Positions 1-13,008 of a DNA stretch of 64,000 nucleotides are shown here, one piece after another. Every line of letters starts with the position of its first letter. The first letter of the stretch is position 1. The stretch spans positions 62,001 to 126,000 of the forward strand of contig CAJJDN010000021.1 of assembly GCA_905182985.1 (NCBI GenBank). The letters are read 5' to 3'. The translations under genes and the position numbers were made by a program. Under the pieces are notes generated by a model that was given only the letters and a program-made list of their open reading frames with translations, searched no databases and was not told the origin of the DNA. Source of the DNA: Paramecium sonneborni. Its lineage: Eukaryota; Ciliophora; Oligohymenophorea; Peniculida; Parameciidae.

Positions 1-3000
1 CTCTTTCTAAGATTTTTATTTTAGGCAAAAAGTTTTATAAATCTAAAGTAACTTTTAATTACGAAGGAAGTTATGCAAAATTATTCCCAAAAACAGTTGC
101 GATATTTTCCTCGATTATCGAACCTTATTTAATTAAATTTTAACTTATCTAATCTTAAAAGTATAAACCACCTCCAGATTGAGCTTTATTATATTAAACC
201 AGAGAGTTCAATATATAAAAGCTATCAAACCCTAATACATATATTGATCCACCCTAGGATTCTGCGGTATTATTTTCAAAAATAGAATTTTTAATCAAAG
301 TGGTAATATTTTAAATGTAAAGGCAAGTACCTTTATAAGCAAAATTGCTAATACATCTAAAGTTTTGTAATTAAAAATCATATTTTTTTTGATGTATTGA
401 GAGAAATAAAGTTTATAAGATTCTAAATTTTTTTATATCTTTTATTATATTTAAGCAACTTAATTGACCACATTAATTATTTTCAAAGAAAATATTGTTC
501 ATGATAATGATAGTCTAATCCTCTTATATATTAACATTAAGCAGCCCTTTTTAACAAATTTTGCAGTATATGTTAAAAAAAAATAAATCAGATATAAATA
601 TCTATGTTGCTTATGGATTGATATCTATGAGGCCAGATATTGGTTAGCTTTATTGCAAATTTATTTAATTAATAATACAATAACTATTAGATAAACTATC
701 TTGCATTTATTTATATTATAATGAGATTGGGGAAGCATAAAGGTTCATTTCCTTTTAGCAAATTTATTTTTCAAACTAAATATTTATCTCCATCTAATTA
801 CATTTTTCTTTAATTGGTATTTGGTCTAATATTTCTATATTAGATCCTTAAAAATTCACAATCCTAATAGTAGAATTATTTTGCATTTATTAAAAACGTA
901 TTAAGGAATTTAAAGTAGTTGAGTTTATAATATTGCAATTTTAAATTTCAGCAGAAGATATCTAATTTAAAATACCTAAAGATTCTTGGAATAATTATAA
1001 AATCTACAAATTCTTGATGCTTACTATCTTAGCATAAGAAATTTCAAATAAACTTCTCCCAAGTTTCAATTCTAATAATTATTTTTGATTTAATTAATTA
1101 AATTTATTCATAAATCTTAAATAGCCTTACTAATTATTTCTTATGTATAAATTTTCAAGTTTAAATTATTAGTGCGATTTTCCATAGAGTGAAAATTCAA
1201 CATAAAAAATTGATCCCTTTAAGGAATAAACATCATTTATAAATATATCATTTAATTGAATTGTAGTGCTTTCTTATATATTTTAAATATAAATTAATCC
1301 ACCTTTATTTCTACAATAAATATTATTTGCTGATATATTTTTAAATTATATATCCGAGGTTACAGAAGTCGAAGAATCAATCAAAAAAGCCCCACCATTT
1401 TCATTTTCATTCATAAACAAGTCGATAATTGAATTAATTACCGTGTCCTTAACATACATTGAAGCCTCTTTTTCAAGATGTATTTCAAATCCTGATCTTG
1501 AGGAATTTGAAATAATTATATTCTATATCACTATATATTAGCATATAATTTTTCCATTTCCTGTTTTCACTATTATTGGAAAAGTCTCTTATATTTATTC
1601 AATAAATATTTCCTGATCTTCTAAAAAACCCCAATATAAATAGGGTTACAAAATTTAATAATCAAATAGGCTGTTTTTAATAAAAGTGCTATTTTCTATT
1701 ATTATACTCTTAGATTAGATAAATATAATGCTGTTTGAAGAGTTTGTAACAATATTTTCTAAAACTTATAAATTATTAAGGAGTAATGTACAAGATGTGC
1801 AATCAAAAAAAAAAACTAATCCAGAATTGATTTAATCTATGCTTATATACTAATGCATTATATTTCTTTCAAATATAGAATTCTTAATTTCAATTTTATA
1901 ATCTTCTTCTGATGATATTTATATAAGTGAAACGGTATTAAATTTATTGGTTGTCAAAAGTAGATTACCATTAAAATACATTTCTGACATAAAAATTTTT
2001 TTAATTTAAGTTTTTAAAATGGATGATTTGATTTAAATAAAAGGCTAGTTTTTGGTATAAGCTTTTGAAATTGATATTTATTAAATGTCTATATTCGGTA
2101 CATTTAAAATTTATATCCAAATATAATCATTTTAATTATTATTTTATTTAGATAAACAATCGTAATCTTGGAAAAGCCCTTTTAATGGTTAATTATCGAG
2201 CTATTTTATTATTATTTAGCTTAATTTTAATTCATTTGCATTTACAACAAATAAATCAGGTATTCCATAGGCTTTTTAGATGATTAAATCTTGAATTTGT
2301 AGAAATGATATTTCTAAATAAATCAATGCAGCATCTATAAATTCAATGTTAGCTAAATTGGGTATATTTACTAATTCATTTTTAAGCAGCTATATTTAAT
2401 TCATAATTATTTCTTTTTTTGGTAATATGGTTGAATTTATTTTAATGAACTTAGTATTATCACTATGTTAGTTTAATGAAAATAATATTTTCTCCATATA
2501 AATATATTCAATATCTGTGATGGCATTATATATTAGCAAGGAATTATTATAAAGTTTATTTTGTTCAAAGTTTAAATCGGACAAAATTGAATTGGGATTA
2601 AGGTTTATAATTTTTCCAGAATAAATTGAATTTAATTTAAAATCAAATGATATTAATTCAAAATGTTTCAAATTATTGATTGTTAAGAGTCCCATTTATG
2701 AATATATCAAACAAGAAAAAATATGAATTTACTTCATTTTTAATGAACCTTTAGATTAAAGTATTAATGATTAATTAAAAACAGATTGTTCAATATTTAA
2801 CTCCTTTATTTCAACAACATCATTTTCTTTAAGATCAAAATAAAATACATTGGTATTGAAAAATGAACTATGCATAATTTTAAAGTTCTAAATTTTTATC
2901 GTCTAAAAAGATTTTATTTATTCAATCTTTATCAAGGCTTGAATTTAAAACTGTCTTGTACAATTTTTCACAAAAAAGTTTTGAATTAAAACATTTTCAG

Positions 3001-6000
3001 AATTTTCTATAATGATATAGAAAGTGGTTAAATTATAGTCTTGCTAATATATTACATCAACTATTTCAACAGTTTAATTAAAAAGACTAGTAAATTTTAG
3101 TAAATTTGGACCAAATACAAAATATTAAATCTCAAATTATATTCCTTCAATGCGGACTCTTTTAAAATTAATAAAAAATAGTTATTTTTAAAATTTGAAA
3201 GTTGTAATATTATTTCCTTAAATTTCAAGTTCAACATCTCTAATAAAAATAAAATTAATAATTACATAGCAGAGAAAATATTTGCACTAAAGTTTTACGA
3301 AATTTGTAATTAATCATTAACCAAACAAATTTATTATTTTTAGCTTGTAATTCTTATAATAATTTATTTAATTTATTATTCATTAGTCATTTGATAAAAC
3401 TCTTTCTTCTCAAACTATAATATTTAAATGAATTATTACTTAAGCAAAATTTTAAGTAGAAAACAAATGATCACTTAAAATATTATCTTGTTAAAATTTA
3501 ATCTTGTCCTCTTCTTTTTAAAATTGTGCAATTTAGTCATAATATTCATCAGCATTACAAATTAAATTTAAATTAAAAATTATTTATTTTATACAGGGAC
3601 CATCTTAACATTCTACATATAATCCTAATTGTTAATCTTGGATTCCACTAAATCCAATTATACAATAATTAGAGAAATACAAGAAATCTTAATTCTAAAA
3701 CATGGGGTTGATTGAAAGTATTTCCTCTTAATCTCTTTCTTTGCAGAATTCACAATTAAATGGGCAATTAATACATTTATTATTTACTAAACCACGATTT
3801 CTTCCATTTAAGCCTTATTGACATTTAACGCAAACATTTTTATTATTCAGTAATACACATTCTAAGCATTTTTCAGGACAGATTTCAATGCATTATTCTC
3901 CATTAAGTTCATATCCTGGTAAACAAGCAGAACAAATTATCTCATAATCTAAATCATTTTAACTTAGACCATAATCTATAAATTTATGATCAACATCATA
4001 TCTATTTATAATGATACTATAAAAAGAACGAATATCGTTTTTCCAATTATCTTTTGTAAATTTATTTTATTAAAAACAACTCAAACAATGCAATTCTAAA
4101 GGACAAGATTGGCATTATCCTGTTTTTTTTACAGCATAATAGCCATTATCACAAACAAGACAAATATGAGATGCTTTTTTGATAAATAGCTATTAATTTA
4201 CATCATATGCAGCTGTTATTTATTAAACTAAACAATATACAAAATTTAATTTAAATTTTGAACATTGGTCAATGAATGAATAAACTATTAAATTTGGATT
4301 ATAAGATCCAAATAAGCAAATTTGGGCTAGGAGATAATTATCTATTCTTGATTCATAAAATTCTTCGCAATTGTCGATATAACCATGTAAACAGTTTAAA
4401 TAAGAATCATGAAAATAATAGCCTTTTTTGCATTTTGCACATTTCATTATTGTTTCCCCCTAATAAGGTTAAAAATCATGATCTAGTGAGTTTGTAATTT
4501 TATCTTATACACCAATTTCATAAGCATAAATACAATTTTGTTTTTCGTTTATTTTACAATCTTAAGCATTTAATGATAAAAAATATAATTAATTGTCGGA
4601 ACACATTAAACACTACATTATTTTGAATCGTTCTGAAAATTTGCAAGCTTTGCAGAAATTACCACATTTTTAACATTCATCTTTCTTTAGACCATAACCA
4701 GGTTCACAGGATAAACATTTGTTTAGACTAAAACAATTTTTACATGAATGCGAACATTCTAAACAAGAAGTACCATCATCTGATATATAATATCCAGTTA
4801 AACATTAAAGACATTTTTTTTCATTTATATTTACCTTTGTACATGCTTAATCTAATAAAACACAATTAAAATTAGTATAATATCTATTTTATTTACAAAA
4901 ACCAAATATTGAGTTTTACAAATGCTAGATTCCAAACTCTTAACAAGTTTCTATGTTAATTTTTGTAATGTCACAAAAATTATACACCCCCTCTAATAAT
5001 ATCAATTAGTAATTATTATCAATATAATAAAGATCATAGTCTATTGTAGATCTTATTTATTATGTATAAGCATCTTAATCTAAACTTGTTTATTATGTGA
5101 TGTAATCAATTGTACAAATAGGTTTTATATACCAACTACTAGGATTTAATATACAATCTGCACAAAATAAATCATAGGAATTCCATTAAGGACTACTATA
5201 ATTCAAATTATTACCATTTTATGCATTATTAATTTGCTGGCAGATAAAAATATCCAAATAGACATTAAGATTTTGATAATTCCACTTTAATTTCGTTCTA
5301 GTTCAATTATGGATATAAATCTGAATATGATTAACATTATTATTCTTTTTCAAATTAACCAATAGGACAAACACATTAATGAAAATCTTCTAAAAATACT
5401 CTTTCATTGTTATCATGACAAGATAAGCAATTTGAAATTAATGGACCATCACAAGTTAAACAACTATAGTGACAATCTAAAGATATTAATTAATTTTTAC
5501 AATATTTGATATTTAAATCAGTTTATAAATTCGATACAAAATAAAAATGAACCAATTATCCTTTCATCTTATCGTAAACTGTATAATCACCTCCAAAAAA
5601 AGCATAGTATTTTGTATTTGTAAACAAAGTATTGTATTTCTAATCTCCAAGCTCATACACATGAGATTTTAAAATTTGATTGTCAAAATAGTTTATTCTA
5701 AATTATGTTTTTCTATCTTTTCTCTTATCTAGTCCATATTCAAATGAAATAAAATGCCATTTTGATAATAATTCAAAATAAGGCAAATCATTTCTTAAAC
5801 TAACCTTAAAATTAGTTGCTTTACTAAATATTCTATCTGGATATGGATAAAAAGTATGATGAGATATTACATCATATCCACATTATTCTTTGTTTGATAA
5901 ATTGATATCTACTGTAACTTTAAGTATTTCATCACCAATATTTATTTCATCTAAATAATTTTTAAAAATTGTTAATCTAACTAATAAATACTTTTTTAAT

Positions 6001-6811
6001 AAATAAGCATCAAGAGTATAATATTTAGCCCAACCAAAAAGACAAAATTTTCTACCAAATTAATCAAATTCAAACTCTTTTTATATTACTCCATCAAAGT
6101 TAACTAAATCTGGAATTAAGCTTATTCTTTCTTAATGCTCATTTTGTCTTATTACATTTATTCTTTCCCAATATAATGCAGATATTTCTCTCTCATAATA
6201 ATAAAAAAATAGTTTCGATAACCTTCCTTTAAATATTGATAATTCATATTTGTTAAGAATCTAAAAACTATGATATATAAATTTACTATTCCTGATCCTC
6301 CAACATAAAATTGTATGTTTTTTAAAAATTATTTGAAGGAAAAGTAATAATAATCATTATAATATGGTCCAAAAGAATCGTAGTACAATAAATTTTTGTA
6401 AAAACTTATTGTATTTAATATCCAAACTCCTTCATATTAACTAGGATTGAAATATAGGTCAACTGTTTTACCATCAACATACATGGTATGAGTTATGTAG
6501 TCAATGGTCGTAACTGGATTTGAAAACATAAATGCAAATACTTTTTGATCTTCTGCTGTTTTTATCAAAAATAATAGCAAATATTTTTATTTGTTTGGAT
6601 CTGGCTATTATTCAATCCAAGGGTAAGATGTTGTTTTCCAATTTGCTACATAGAAACTCCAAAATTCCAGCTGAGTTGGATATGATATTTTAATCTCACT
6701 CATTTCCATAGGATAAGAGCTACTAATTAATACGTTTTCATTAAATTGAGAGCAGAAACATTAACAAAACAAAGTTACTAAACAAAGGAATCCTTTTGTT
6801 TCAAATAACAT
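1..6811 (-). CDS. Giant cysteine-rich surface protein with Pmp-like repeats (3' end off window)
   Basis: The frame begins at the ATG ending at 6811 and stays open to base 1 under the ciliate code (more than 2,200 codons); the stop lies outside the window. The first residues form a hydrophobic signal peptide. A Cys-rich region at about 3.6-4.9 kb has repeated CxxC and CxxGYY motifs of the growth-factor-receptor/furin-like type. The rest is a long array of beta-strand-rich repeats with recurring FxxN and GG(A/G/S) motifs, for example FENNTAESQGGSIYV near 0.3 kb, as in chlamydial Pmp and other pectin-lyase-fold beta-helix proteins. One 26-nt intron is clear at 3240-3265, and at least one more is needed between 3.36 and 4.2 kb because the frame changes. 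A role as a cell-surface or secreted adhesive protein is inferred. Confidence is high for the gene, low for function. Confidence 0.85.
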
Positions 6812-7748
6812 ATCTTTTCCTCTTTAGTAAAAATAATATTTCAGGGTTAATATTTTAAACGAATAAATATTGGAAAAAATTTTATAAACTATTCTGATTA
6901 ATTTTATTAAATACAAAAAAAAAAGTTTGTTCTTAAAAATTAAAAACACAAAATATTATATTAAATAACATATACAAATTTTTATTCTGTATTGTTTCAA
7001 CTTTGATTGCAAATAACAAATTAAAATTAAATGATACACAATTCTCTCTATTAAAAAAGCAATTTATCAAATAAATTTTTTTAAAATAAATTAACTACAG
7101 TTCTTTTTCTGAATGCTTCTTGATTCAAAATATTAATGTATCAAAAAGCTTTATTTTCTTAAAATACACAAGTTGAGTTTTCTTATATATTTAGAATTTA
7201 AATGAATTCTTTTATTTGGTCTCAATATTTTAAATTTTATATCAGTTTTTTTAACAAAGTTTATTAATCTAATTAATGTAAATTTTTTCTTTCTCTTATT
7301 GATTATATATGATCGTTCAGTTTTATTCTATGCTAATCCCTAAGTTTTGGTTGATTAGACTAATTTTTAATCAAATAATATAAGAAATTAAACTAATGAA
7401 TTTCGACTAACTATTCAAAATTATAATTAATTAATTAACAAACTTTTATTTAAATATTATTATTCATTTTATTTCGATATTCTAAATAAATTATATTCCT
7501 TTAGCAACTTATCCAAAATATAAATTCAAACATCAAATAATTTTATGAAGAATTTCAAAACCAAGATTCTTTAAAGATTATACTAAATCTATTAAAAAAA
7601 CTGAAAAAAGTCAGTAAATTTCAGTATATTATTAATCAATAAAATCGGGGATTTTTCGAATTGGTTATTTTTTAAACTACATTTGGTTGTCACTTTAATT
7701 TTTTTAATTTTACGCACTTTTTAAAAATGAAAAATTTTAATATTAGAT
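6812..7748. other. AT-rich intergenic region between divergent genes
   Basis: About 940 bp between the start of the giant surface-protein gene and the start of the nucleoside transporter gene. Both genes point outward, so promoters for each should lie here. I see only A/T homopolymer-rich sequence, with no convincing reading frame or RNA-like element. It is long for this compact genome. Confidence 0.6.
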
Positions 7749-9208
7749 ATGAATGAAAATAATACACCTCATGATTCTAAGATAGAAAAACAAACAAAAA
7801 AGTCTCAAATTTATTGCTACATATTTTTATTTACTTTAGGCGTATCATCGTTGTCAGGATGGAATGCTTTTTTATCTGGTTTATCTTATTTTGCAGATTA
7901 ATATTATGGTATCAAGAATAATAATCAATTAATTAGGACGCAATGTATATTTCATAATGCCAATTCCTAATTTTGTAGGTTCTTGCTTAATTGGGTTGCT
8001 ATTACCTAGAATAAGCTATTTATTTTCAATGTTTTTTAAGGTTGTTTGGTCACTAGCAATTTTGTGTATACTTTTGATACTTCTACCAATCATAGCATCT
8101 GAAATACATAGTGCTAAAGGTATCTATTTATTTAATAAATCAAAAGGATATTGGTTTTGTTTAATCACAATTTTCTTAATGTCATTATTTTAATCTCTCT
8201 AATCATATTGTTGTATAGGGATATCTTAGATACTCGGTCCATATTATGTTTATATATACTTTGTTGGTACAGGAGCATCTGGAATCATTCTCACTCTTTT
8301 TAGAATAATTTCTTTAGCTTCAATCTAGAGTGAAAATTGTAGTTTATTTTTATATTTATTAGCAATTTATTTATGTATAGGAATAGCAATACTTTGGAAT
8401 ATTGTTGCAATCATTATGTATTTTCAATTTACTAATACTTCTTAATATAGAAAAATTATTTTAACTCAACTAAAAGGTAGTAAATCTGTTTCCTTTGATT
8501 ATCATAACAATATCAAGGTCGAATCGAAAAATCAAATACAAAACAATAAAATAAATTCTGATAGCATTAATTCAGAATTTACAGATTAAATTATTTTAAC
8601 TTAAGATGTTGATCTAATACTTAATAATTAGCTAATATATTAAAACACCTAGTAACTCTCTTTAAAAAGGAGTAATGCTATTACTACTTTAGTTTAGATT
8701 AACAAAATTGCCTTTCCTATTCCTTTTTTAATTTTGATTCTTTACATTTAGACATTTATGATGTTTCCAGGAGTTGCACTCCAAAAACCTTTCTTTTCTG
8801 AATTTATTAATTGGGGTCAAACTTTAATTATTTTAGGATTTAATATTGGAGATACTTTAGGAAAATTCTTAGCGAATTATAGAAAACTTTTTAATCTCCC
8901 AATTTTAATAGGTTTATTCTTGTTAAGATTTGCATTTTTTTACACCTATATAAAAATTGCCAAAGGATCGCAAAATGACAAATTGATATCATATTTTAAC
9001 ACATTTTTATTTGGAATTTCGAACGGATTTTTAACTACAGGATATATGATTTTAGGGTCAGAAAAAGTAATCTTTTTGAATACCTATATTTTAGACCTCT
9101 GAGGATTTTGTTAAAGAAAAAATTGGATTTGTTTTGGGATTTTCTCTTTGCTTAGGCATAATGTTAGGAACATTCTTAGCTCTACCATTTTCAAATATAT
9201 CTGATTGA
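7749..9208 (+). CDS. Equilibrative nucleoside transporter (ENT/SLC29 family)
   Basis: A polytopic membrane protein of about 467 residues, the usual size for ENTs, which carry nucleosides or nucleobases down their gradient. The first membrane segment has the family pattern SGWNAFLSGLSYF (compare PWNAF). A long hydrophilic loop of about 80 residues sits between helices 6 and 7. The second half contains FNIGDTLGK, matching the ENT FNxxDxxGR signature, and SNGFLTTGYMILGSEK, the TM10 signature. Two 28-nt introns, 7909-7936 and 9067-9094, both restore these conserved motifs when removed. The TGA at 9206-9208 ends the protein just after the last helix, as in the family. Substrate specificity cannot be read from the sequence. 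Confidence 0.88.
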
Positions 9209-9830
9209 TAAAATTAAATCAAATTAAATAAATTTATCTTCAATTTTTTTATAAGCATATAATTGTCATTTTTTTAAAACAATTTTTAATTCTATTTATT
9301 TCACTTAATTAATTTAATCTATATAAACACAAAAATCTTTTATTTATTCAACAGTAGTTTTCATTATTTTTATTTCTTTAGATTCGTATTATTCTTTAAT
9401 TATTTTAATTACTTTTGAAAAAATTACTGAGATTAAAATTGACATCTATTTTTTTATCTAATATAAATTTGGCCATAGTTTTATTATATCATCCCATAAT
9501 TCAAACAACAATTCATTTATTCATATTAAGTAATTGAAAACAGAATGTATGAAATTTCTTAAAGTTCAGAACTAATAAGACCAAAAGGGTTTTATGAAAT
9601 TCACTAAATCAAATAAAAATAATTCATTATAATTTATATATCATATATAACATTTAATTTTGTTATTAATAAATTTTTTCAACAAATATGAGATTCTTTA
9701 ATCTAACAACAAGAAAACAGCTAATTAAACTTGAGACAAATATTAAGCTGAATTTACTTATATTATATAATTAAAAAAAAATTAAAAATAAAGTATATGT
9801 ATGATCATTGATAATATGAATTAATATTAT
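9209..9830. other. AT-rich intergenic region
   Basis: Follows the transporter stop codon. From 9620 onward it is also the first part of a duplicated block (see the repeat entry). I see no coding frame and no structured element in the unique part. Confidence 0.55.
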
Positions 9831-10761
9831 TCAATAATTTCTCTTACTTTTTCTTGATTCATAATCTTAGATTATTTAATCAGCAGTTTTTCTTCCTTTT
9901 GACTAAGTTAAACTCGAATTGGTTGAGTATACCTTTTCATTATTGGTTTATTAAGGATATGAAGATTCAATAATGTTAGTTCCAAAAACTTCGCTAAATT
10001 TTATATAAAATTTAATACTGTTTTTAACTTTTTGTTTCAGAGATGTTATCTTGCCTTATAGGTACAATCTCTGGCTCATAAGTAGTTTTTTATTTAAAAT
10101 CTAAGACTGGTCTTTGTAAATTGCTTCTTCGAGTAAGAGTAGTTTAAGTAATCACTTCTTATTATTAATTATAATTAGTTGTATTTTTTCCAACAAGTAG
10201 ATCAGCAATTTATTATTCAGTTTATAATCCTTAATTGTAGTAAGGATTAGTAATTGGTTGACTTTTTGTAAGGTTTGAATTATATTATAAAGTAGGTTTT
10301 GAGGTTTATGCATTATTCCAATAAAAAGTATTAGTTGCTGTTGTTTCAATTTTAACTTCTTATTATTTATTAGCCCAATAATAATCAGCTTTAGAACTAA
10401 GAATATGATGAATATAATAATATCTTACTCTAAATTTTGATTTTCGACTTCCTCATAATTATTGATTTCAAATTATTAAAATTCTGGTTCAGCATTAGCA
10501 ATATTATGATCATCCATTTATTCTTCTATAGCTGGATGTACTATTCCCCAAACTTCTACAATAGCGATCTAAATTCATTAAATAATGGCAACCTTTAATT
10601 TTTTAATGTGTCTATGAACAAGGTCACCATTTTCATAACTTAAATCTTCAGATGAACATGTAGATTTGTTATAATCTTTGTCAATCCAAATTCTAAATTT
10701 ATTTTCATCAAATCCAAAACCAATACCCTAAGGCATTGATATATCTTTGGTATTTAAATAA
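9620..10761. repeat. Direct repeat copy 1 (1,142 bp), left of the N at 10762
   Basis: Every stretch I compared between this segment and 10763-11904 is identical (offset 1,143), and the two are separated by one N. It holds the 3' half of the TLDc gene and its downstream non-coding sequence. Perfect identity plus the N fits two overlapping contig ends placed side by side in a scaffold better than a true tandem duplication. Confidence 0.93.
9831..10761 (-). other. Duplicated 3' fragment of the TLDc gene (probable assembly artefact)
   Basis: Carries the end of the TLDc domain and the Gln-rich C-terminal tail, with the same stop codon (9831-9833) as the full gene at 10974. It has no 5' part: the frame simply starts at the N. 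It should not be counted as a separate gene. Confidence 0.8.
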
Positions 10762-10762
10762 N
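10762..10762. other. Single-base assembly gap (N)
   Basis: One of only two N characters I found in the window. It sits exactly between two identical 1,142-bp blocks, so it marks a contig join. Confidence 0.95.
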
Positions 10763-11904
10763 TAATTCATTATAATTTATATATCATATATAACATTTAA
10801 TTTTGTTATTAATAAATTTTTTCAACAAATATGAGATTCTTTAATCTAACAACAAGAAAACAGCTAATTAAACTTGAGACAAATATTAAGCTGAATTTAC
10901 TTATATTATATAATTAAAAAAAAATTAAAAATAAAGTATATGTATGATCATTGATAATATGAATTAATATTATTCAATAATTTCTCTTACTTTTTCTTGA
11001 TTCATAATCTTAGATTATTTAATCAGCAGTTTTTCTTCCTTTTGACTAAGTTAAACTCGAATTGGTTGAGTATACCTTTTCATTATTGGTTTATTAAGGA
11101 TATGAAGATTCAATAATGTTAGTTCCAAAAACTTCGCTAAATTTTATATAAAATTTAATACTGTTTTTAACTTTTTGTTTCAGAGATGTTATCTTGCCTT
11201 ATAGGTACAATCTCTGGCTCATAAGTAGTTTTTTATTTAAAATCTAAGACTGGTCTTTGTAAATTGCTTCTTCGAGTAAGAGTAGTTTAAGTAATCACTT
11301 CTTATTATTAATTATAATTAGTTGTATTTTTTCCAACAAGTAGATCAGCAATTTATTATTCAGTTTATAATCCTTAATTGTAGTAAGGATTAGTAATTGG
11401 TTGACTTTTTGTAAGGTTTGAATTATATTATAAAGTAGGTTTTGAGGTTTATGCATTATTCCAATAAAAAGTATTAGTTGCTGTTGTTTCAATTTTAACT
11501 TCTTATTATTTATTAGCCCAATAATAATCAGCTTTAGAACTAAGAATATGATGAATATAATAATATCTTACTCTAAATTTTGATTTTCGACTTCCTCATA
11601 ATTATTGATTTCAAATTATTAAAATTCTGGTTCAGCATTAGCAATATTATGATCATCCATTTATTCTTCTATAGCTGGATGTACTATTCCCCAAACTTCT
11701 ACAATAGCGATCTAAATTCATTAAATAATGGCAACCTTTAATTTTTTAATGTGTCTATGAACAAGGTCACCATTTTCATAACTTAAATCTTCAGATGAAC
11801 ATGTAGATTTGTTATAATCTTTGTCAATCCAAATTCTAAATTTATTTTCATCAAATCCAAAACCAATACCCTAAGGCATTGATATATCTTTGGTATTTAA
11901 ATAA
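10763..11904. repeat. Direct repeat copy 2 (1,142 bp), right of the N
   Basis: Identical to 9620-10761 wherever compared. This copy is continuous with the unique 5' half of the TLDc gene (11905-12974), so it is the one to keep when annotating. Confidence 0.93.
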
Positions 11905-12974
11905 CAAAAATTCTTTTTTGCAGTTCTATCTCTCTTTGGTTAATACACAACAAATTATGGATATAAAGAAAAGATACAATCTTTATTATCTCCTTGAGGT
12001 AATGCTGTATCAAACCATCTTTGATTTGAGATTGCTCCAAATGTATATGTTTTTTGTATATTACTTTTATCATGAAGTGCTTCATATAATTCTTCATGTT
12101 GCAATAATATTACTGTTGGTAATCCAGATTGTATAATGTTATTTGCCATTTATCTAAATCCTCCATTATGAACTAGATTAGAATATAAAAGTTCTAGCTT
12201 TATTGCACCTTTTAGTTTAGTCTCATGAGCACTTAGTTAAAGTTAAAATATTAAATCTTCATTTAATAAATATGATGTGGTATTCATCTAAGGTATTTCT
12301 AATGATTTTTCTAATAAGAAGAACTTAATTTTAATGTATTATTTGATGACTCCTGATAAACCCCCGAGACGAAGTCTAAGTTGCTTTATTAACTCAAACC
12401 AATCTATGATTCCATTTTCTGATTTAAATAACGAATCTAATAATGCTCTACTAGCTTTTTCATCAATATTCTAAAAGTTATCACCTTACAATCTAATCTT
12501 TAGAATATCATTTATTATTGTAATGGCATCTAGATATGTAATTTTGAAAGAATGTAATTCTTCTTTATTTTTAACATATTGGCATGATTTTAAACTTATA
12601 AGTGAAAATAGTTCTACTTTATTTAAGTTTTTTAATTGATTTACAGATGAAGCATCTTTTAAGAGAACCTCCACTATTCGTTATTAAATAATAATTACAA
12701 ATGTAAAATAGCACATCTCTATGTATATATTTTTCTTTTTAACCATAAACTTCTAGGAAGCGAAACAACTTTCTACCAAAATCAGGATTCTCAATAAAGA
12801 TTTCTTCAAAGCTTTACTATGTGAGGTGTCTGTTTTTGCGAGTTCTATAGGATTATAATAATGATACTCTGTTTATAAATCACAATAATGATCAAAAACT
12901 TCATTAAGTTTTTTTAATTCTTGAGCATCAAATAGAGTATGTTAAGGTTTTCTCTCTTAAACACAATTTCCCAT
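10974..12974 (-). CDS. TLDc-domain protein with N-myristoylation site (MEAK7/Rtc5-like)
   Basis: Starts MGNC, a Gly2 myristoylation context with a palmitoylatable Cys4. An alpha-helical, EF-hand-like region follows (residues about 30-260). Then comes a TLDc domain with the expected landmarks: LELLYSNLVHNGG, TYTFGAISNQRW, the CIFSLYPQ strand, GIGFG..FRIWID, a Cys-containing segment and the closing EVWG. This order (myristoyl site, helical or EF-hand part, TLDc) is that of MEAK7/TLDC1 and yeast Rtc5, proteins of lysosomal/vacuolar membranes that act with mTOR or the V-ATPase; sharing that role is inference. A Gln/Asn-rich tail of about 150 residues follows. Several small introns are needed, for example one of about 24 nt just before the EVWG strand. 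Its 3' half is duplicated to the left by what looks like an assembly error. Confidence 0.8.
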
Positions 12975-13008
12975 TAAAATATCTAAAGTTTAAATTAAAT
13001 TATTTAAA
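12975..13008. promoter_or_regulatory. Short divergent promoter region (34 bp between start codons)
   Basis: Separates the ATG of the TLDc gene (minus) from that of the nucleoplasmin-like gene (plus). With so little space, core promoter elements must be shared or extend into the transcribed regions. No recognised motif apart from A/T runs. Confidence 0.45.

Noticed and set aside
9620..11904. True segmental tandem duplication
   Set aside because: Perfect match including non-coding sequence, a truncated gene copy and an exact single N at the boundary favour an assembly artefact.
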